Shown: piece by piece, positions 45,268 through 48,626 of the stretch | Layout of the letters: each line of letters opens with the position of its first letter | Position numbering within the stretch: position 1 is the first letter of the stretch | NCBI RefSeq assembly: GCF_001039355.2 | Contig: NW_019775480.1 | Location: 807,977-856,602, forward strand | DNA from: Lingula anatina | Lineage: Eukaryota; Brachiopoda; Lingulata; Lingulida; Lingulidae | Reading direction: 5' to 3' | DNA: 48,626 nucleotides | Position numbers and translations under genes: made by a program | Notes under the pieces: model-generated | Seen by the model: the letters and a program-made list of their open reading frames with translations, nothing else | Databases searched by the model: none | Told to the model about the DNA's origin: nothing

Positions 45268-45654
45268 AACAATAGGAATAGTTCATCTTTACGATCTTAA
45301 GCCCAAACTTAACCAAAAGCCTTCTTCATAAAAGAAATTAATTAAAAAACTGGATTACAATCTCTCGGGCTAACTTCACTGGTTGGCACGTGTCATCTCA
45401 CATTAATTAACAATCAGTTCAGGTTAGCTTTATTCATGCTGGGTAAACACAGTGATTAAGCCCTGACTATTACATAATCACTACTGTGTGACACGCGTCG
45501 TCTAAAATTAATGTTAACATTGCGATGACGCTCTTCAATCCAAACTAATCAATTGCACATAATTCTAAATCAACTGACACGTGACAACAGGATTGTTTGT
45601 GTATCTGGACTTCCTAAATGGCCAATAAGTATTTTGTTTAATATAATGATACCA

Positions 45655-45962
45655 TAGACGATCAACTATAATCATATATGATAAAGTTTCTCTACTTGGA
45701 CTCGGCACAACACTGATATAAGTAAGCTTTTGACTTTTTATCTTAAATATTAAATTTAATTGACTTGTTAGTTGTTGTACAGGGTGACCCCCCCCCCAAA
45801 AAAAAAAAAAATAATAATAATAATAAATAAAGATTATTTAATTTAATGGACCTTTAAAGGTTTTTTTTATAGATTCTGTTTTATTTTATTTTATTTTATT
45901 TTATTTTATTTGGGGTGGGGGGGTGGGGGGGCCCTGTATCAGAATTGAAAATATTTCTCTAA
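45655..45962. repeat. Diverged duplicate tract containing an insertion (partner 42510-42665)
   Basis: Matches 42510-42665 on both sides of the element at 45780-45935, so the partner shows the site before insertion. Confidence 0.7.
45780..45935. mobile_element. About 156-bp MITE with CAGGGTGACCCC ends (mariner-like)
   Basis: It starts CAGGGTGACCCCCCC, ends GGGGGGGCCCTG, and is flanked by TA on both sides (GTA|CAGGG...CCCTG|TATC). CAGGGTG-type ends with a TA target duplication fit Tc1/mariner-type MITEs. The interior is low-complexity: poly-A, (AAT)n and (TTTTA)n. The empty site survives at about 42641-42648. Confidence 0.7.
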
Positions 45963-46108
45963 AATTCTTATATTTTATCTTAGATATATCTTATATATCT
46001 ATCAATTTTTCATGTGCCAATTTATTATTTGTAATCGTATTTGGAAAATATTTTAAACTGGTGGTCTGACTCCAGAAACCTAGTATAAACAGTATATGTG
46101 CATAGTGC

Positions 46109-46345
46109 ACACACTGGACAATAGAAGTGTCACCCGTTCTGAATCAATACTTTGGGGGAGATAAATGACTGTGAAATGATATGCTCCTGGTATCATTTTA
46201 TTAATATATTAATTTCACAAAAGACCAACAATATAATTCCATGGTACAGCGGTTTTATACTCATTAATCACATTATAAGTAGACAAGGCATTATAACTTC
46301 GATTACTCTGATACTCTGGGTTGACACTTTTATTGCCCAGTGTGT
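46109..46345. mobile_element. MITE with ACACACTGGACAATAGAAGTG ends, copy 2
   Basis: The ends are inverted copies (ACACACTGGACAATAGAAGTG and CACTTTTATTGCCCAGTGTGT). It is a diverged full-length partner of 39632-39858. It stops nine bases before the next element at 46355. Confidence 0.78.
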
Positions 46346-46354
46346 AAATATAAA

Positions 46355-47056
46355 CAGGGGAGGATCCAGGGTTATTTCAGGGGGGCTCAGATGCGAAGCT
46401 GACCCTCCATCATCCCCCCCCTTATCTCCCAAAATTATGGTATTTTAGGACGCATTCCCCTAGATTTTAGATCGATCTATCCCCGCGGGGAGTCTCACTA
46501 GATTACTGTCAGATAATCCGGCTTAAATGTCCATCCCGCCTACTACAAGCTGTAAGGGGGTAATTAACTTTCGTGCCCGCTTGGCTGACAGCTATTTAGC
46601 GTGAACCCCCAGGGAGTTAGGTCGATCTAAAGTAGATCGATCTAATCTCTGGAAATGGGGTGTAAGATTAAAATTATTGTTATTATTATTTGTATCAGTA
46701 GTAGTTTTTGTTGTAGTGGTAGTTCGTTGATATGACTTTATAATGTCACTGTATTTCATTCTGATGTGCCGTTGGGGTCAAAGGTTTAATAAATTGAAAT
46801 TAAATTGAAATAAGAAATAAAAGTGGCGGTCACAACTACCAAATTGAGTGAGTAATTATAGTCTCTTCCGCTTGGCTGACAGCTATTTAGCGTGAACCCC
46901 CAGGGAGTAAGGTGGATGTAGTTGGATCGATCTAATCTCTGGGAATGGAGTCTTAGAGTGCTAGTCACATTCTAATTTCAGGATGGGACCATTGGTTTTT
47001 CAGAAATTGAAAGGGGGAGGTGCTTGACCCCACTGACCCCCTTAATCCGCCACTTT
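46355..47056. mobile_element. About 700-bp CAGGGGAGGATCCAGG element, with nested repeats
   Basis: The left end CAGGGGAGGATCCAG belongs to the same end family as 23620 and 27344. The right end (TTAATCCGCCACTTT) is a degraded inverted copy. ATAAA flanks both sides, a 5-bp target duplication. The interior contains a foldback (46447-46672), a second partial copy of it (46868-46960) and a tract shared with 41440-41525. It may be a composite or an element that captured neighbouring DNA. No transposase frame is visible. Confidence 0.6.
46447..46672. mobile_element. Foldback element, copy 3, nested
   Basis: Shares GGGGAGTCTCACTA, CGGCTTAAATGTC, GCCTACT and CTGTAAGGGGGTAATTA with the foldbacks at 18608 and 37731. 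Its arms are more diverged from each other. Part of the right arm recurs at 46868-46907. Confidence 0.6.
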
Positions 47057-47175
47057 ATAAACGTAATTTAGTTAACTGGCGTTAAGAGAATACGTACTGG
47101 GCATAATCATCTCTCAAACGCACAACTGATACCACCATGGATGTTGACATAGTAATACAAACACCAAACAACCAC

Positions 47176-47580
47176 TGATACTGCAAAAGCCGGGTTTTAC
47201 AGATAAAGTAGGTGTTAATTTCAATTGTAAATACCTCTCAAAGTGAACAGATACCTTACTAATGTTGATGTGTCTCGAATTTAGCCTCAATTACTGTAAT
47301 TTCGCCTCAAATACAGTACACTGTAGTCTACAAGTCAGGCAGAACCCGTCAACCCTATTTATGCCCGTTGATATCACACTGCCGGGCTTTGATTAGGGAC
47401 AAATACAAGTCACTCGATTTATCTCCTTTCAATTCAAGGCTTAAACAGATATGTTGCAACATATTTTTTTATACACATACCCGGCAAAATATTGGTAGTG
47501 CAACTTTGAAAACTTTTTGCTAACGGAAGTATTCCTGGGTGAATTTTGAATTTTATTTGCTGCAATAAAATTGTTTACTC
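47176..47580. repeat. Diverged duplicate tract (partner 43783-44225)
   Basis: Shares blocks in order with 43783-44225. Both partners lie in the 41-48-kb region. Confidence 0.75.
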
Positions 47581-47666
47581 TCGATATAAGAAAATCTATT
47601 CATCATCTTAACCTATAACATATAGACTAACACATCAGTTCCATTTTGGGGGGAAGTGACCATAAG

Positions 47667-48064
47667 GAACTGCTGAGGGTCTGTCTGGGTAAGTGTTCTA
47701 TGTCATACCATTAGCACACAGACTGCTGAAGGCCTGCCTGGGTAAGTTTTCTGTCATACTGCAGGCCCCCAGCCCCCAGACAGGCCCCCAGCAGAATTAC
47801 ACAGTCTGTGTGCTACGACATAGAGAAGTTACCCAGACATGCCCTCAGCAGCTGTGTGGTACGACACAGAACACTTACCCACACAGGCCCCAGCAGTCTC
47901 TGTGGTACGACATAGAACACTTACCCAGACAGGCCCCCAGCAGTCTGTGTGGTATGACATAGAACACTTACCCACACAGGCCCCAGCAGTCTCTGTGGTA
48001 TGACATAGAGCACTTACCCAGGCAGGCATGTGTGGGTAAGTTTTCTATGTCATAGCACACGGTA
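47667..48064. repeat. About 47-bp repeat array with inverted units
   Basis: Roughly five units in one direction (CCCAGACAGGCCCCCAGCAG ... GGTATGACATAGAACACTTA) at about 47762-48027 are bordered on each side by units in the opposite direction (CTGCTGA...CTGGGTAAGT) at 47669-47757 and 48028-48060. The array could fold back on itself. Each inverted unit carries a donor-like GGTAAGT. Open frames through it are a by-product. Confidence 0.85.
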
Positions 48065-48278
48065 GACTTACTGTTTTAGCCACTTTAAATTATGTAAATG
48101 CATGATATATTGTTCTCCTTTTCAGAGATTTTAGTTCTGTAGCATCATTTACGTAAAAGTTCAGAAAATTTTTGATGGAATTCTCCTATTGAACAGTTTC
48201 TTTGCTGATGTGCAAACTGTGTACATCTTTTATATTTTATTTATTTTATATATAAAGACCATTGCTCTGTGCATACAG

Positions 48279-48446
48279 AAATTTCCCCTGATCAGTTTCT
48301 CCTACCAGAAGGTCCGTAAATGTCCTGAGCTGACCCTGGTGTGGGCCCCAGATGGTGACCACCCCAGGGAGGTCACCCAGAAAGTGACCATCTTCACTCA
48401 TGTCCAGTGTATTCTTAAGGCTGATGACCAGCCTCTGAAGTGGAAT
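48279..48446 (+). CDS. Internal exon of an unrecognised gene
   Basis: Acceptor GTGCATACAG, 168 bases open in one frame (56 codons), then a strong donor GTAAGT. The peptide runs KFPLISFSYQKVRKCPEL, then TLVWAPDGDHPREVTQKV, then THVQCILKADDQPLKWN. A second possible acceptor at 48308 (CTCCTACCAG) is in the same frame. Codon use is GC-richer than the surroundings, as expected of a conserved exon. I do not recognise the family; the other exons lie beyond the window. Confidence 0.6.
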
Positions 48447-48626
48447 GTAAGTAATTGTTTTCAGGCCTGTAGGGAGGGAGGGGGGGAGGAGGTCATCTGG
48501 AATGTTGATCATGAAAATAAAGTAGTTCTTAAGGGGAAGGGGGTAGATGTCAAATAAAAAGTGCATAGGAAGTATCAGTTATTTTCTGAAACCGTGGATG
48601 GATGTGTGGCCCTTGGGGGGGGGGGG

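Noticed and set aside
47693-48029. Open frames on both strands rich in Cys, Pro and Thr repeats
   Set aside because: They are translations of the 47-bp tandem array, open on both strands because of the repeat period.

Overview
This is a window of metazoan nuclear DNA: AT-rich, with short intron-split exons, GT/AG junctions, microsatellites, many small transposons, one long assembly gap (32327-33132) and single-N joins at 8092, 11114 and 38519. Three copies of a repeat built like the bivalve 'pearl'/CvA elements (about 160-bp core tandems, a GC-rich microsatellite-like block, a terminal hairpin) suggest a mollusc, possibly a bivalve. That assignment is an inference. I see no bacterial-type operons, CRISPR arrays, rRNA or tRNA genes.

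Layout, left to right. 1-531 holds the 3' coding end of an unrecognised plus-strand gene with a break in frame. 2844-15117 (minus) is RUNDC1, reconstructed exon by exon: 16 coding exons, 539 codons, ending in a RUN domain. 15849-25125 (plus) is a complete MOB3-type MOB kinase activator: 7 exons, 216 codons. RUNDC1 and MOB3 are head to head across a shared upstream region. 30156-32001 (minus) is TXNDC12, an ER thioredoxin with a WCGAC active site and a PDEL C-terminus. Its 5' coding exon is not visible and probably lies in the gap. MOB3 and TXNDC12 converge tail to tail. 36899-38147 (plus) holds the first three coding exons of the exosome helicase MTREX (Mtr4). The rest of that gene is missing because a near-identical 1-kb copy of its own upstream region follows at an N join, which points to a misjoined assembly or a retained haplotype. 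From 39.5 kb to the end the sequence is mostly nested small transposons and diverged duplicated tracts. It also has coding-like exons of an unrecognised minus-strand gene (possibly DUF4806-like), a possible BEN-like terminal exon at 44869-45267, a 47-bp inverted/tandem array, and one clear exon of an unrecognised plus-strand gene at 48279-48446.

The four recognised genes are ordinary conserved eukaryotic genes (Hippo/STRIPAK-type signalling adaptor, RUN-domain protein, ER redox enzyme, nuclear RNA helicase) with no evident joint pathway. The most interesting material is the mobile DNA: the pearl/Helentron-like trio, four elements with 5-bp target duplications, a CACTA-like MITE, a mariner-like insertion whose empty site is also in the window, and a foldback family. 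A conserved RUNDC1 segment also appears to be missing. I did not find a convincing new biological system.
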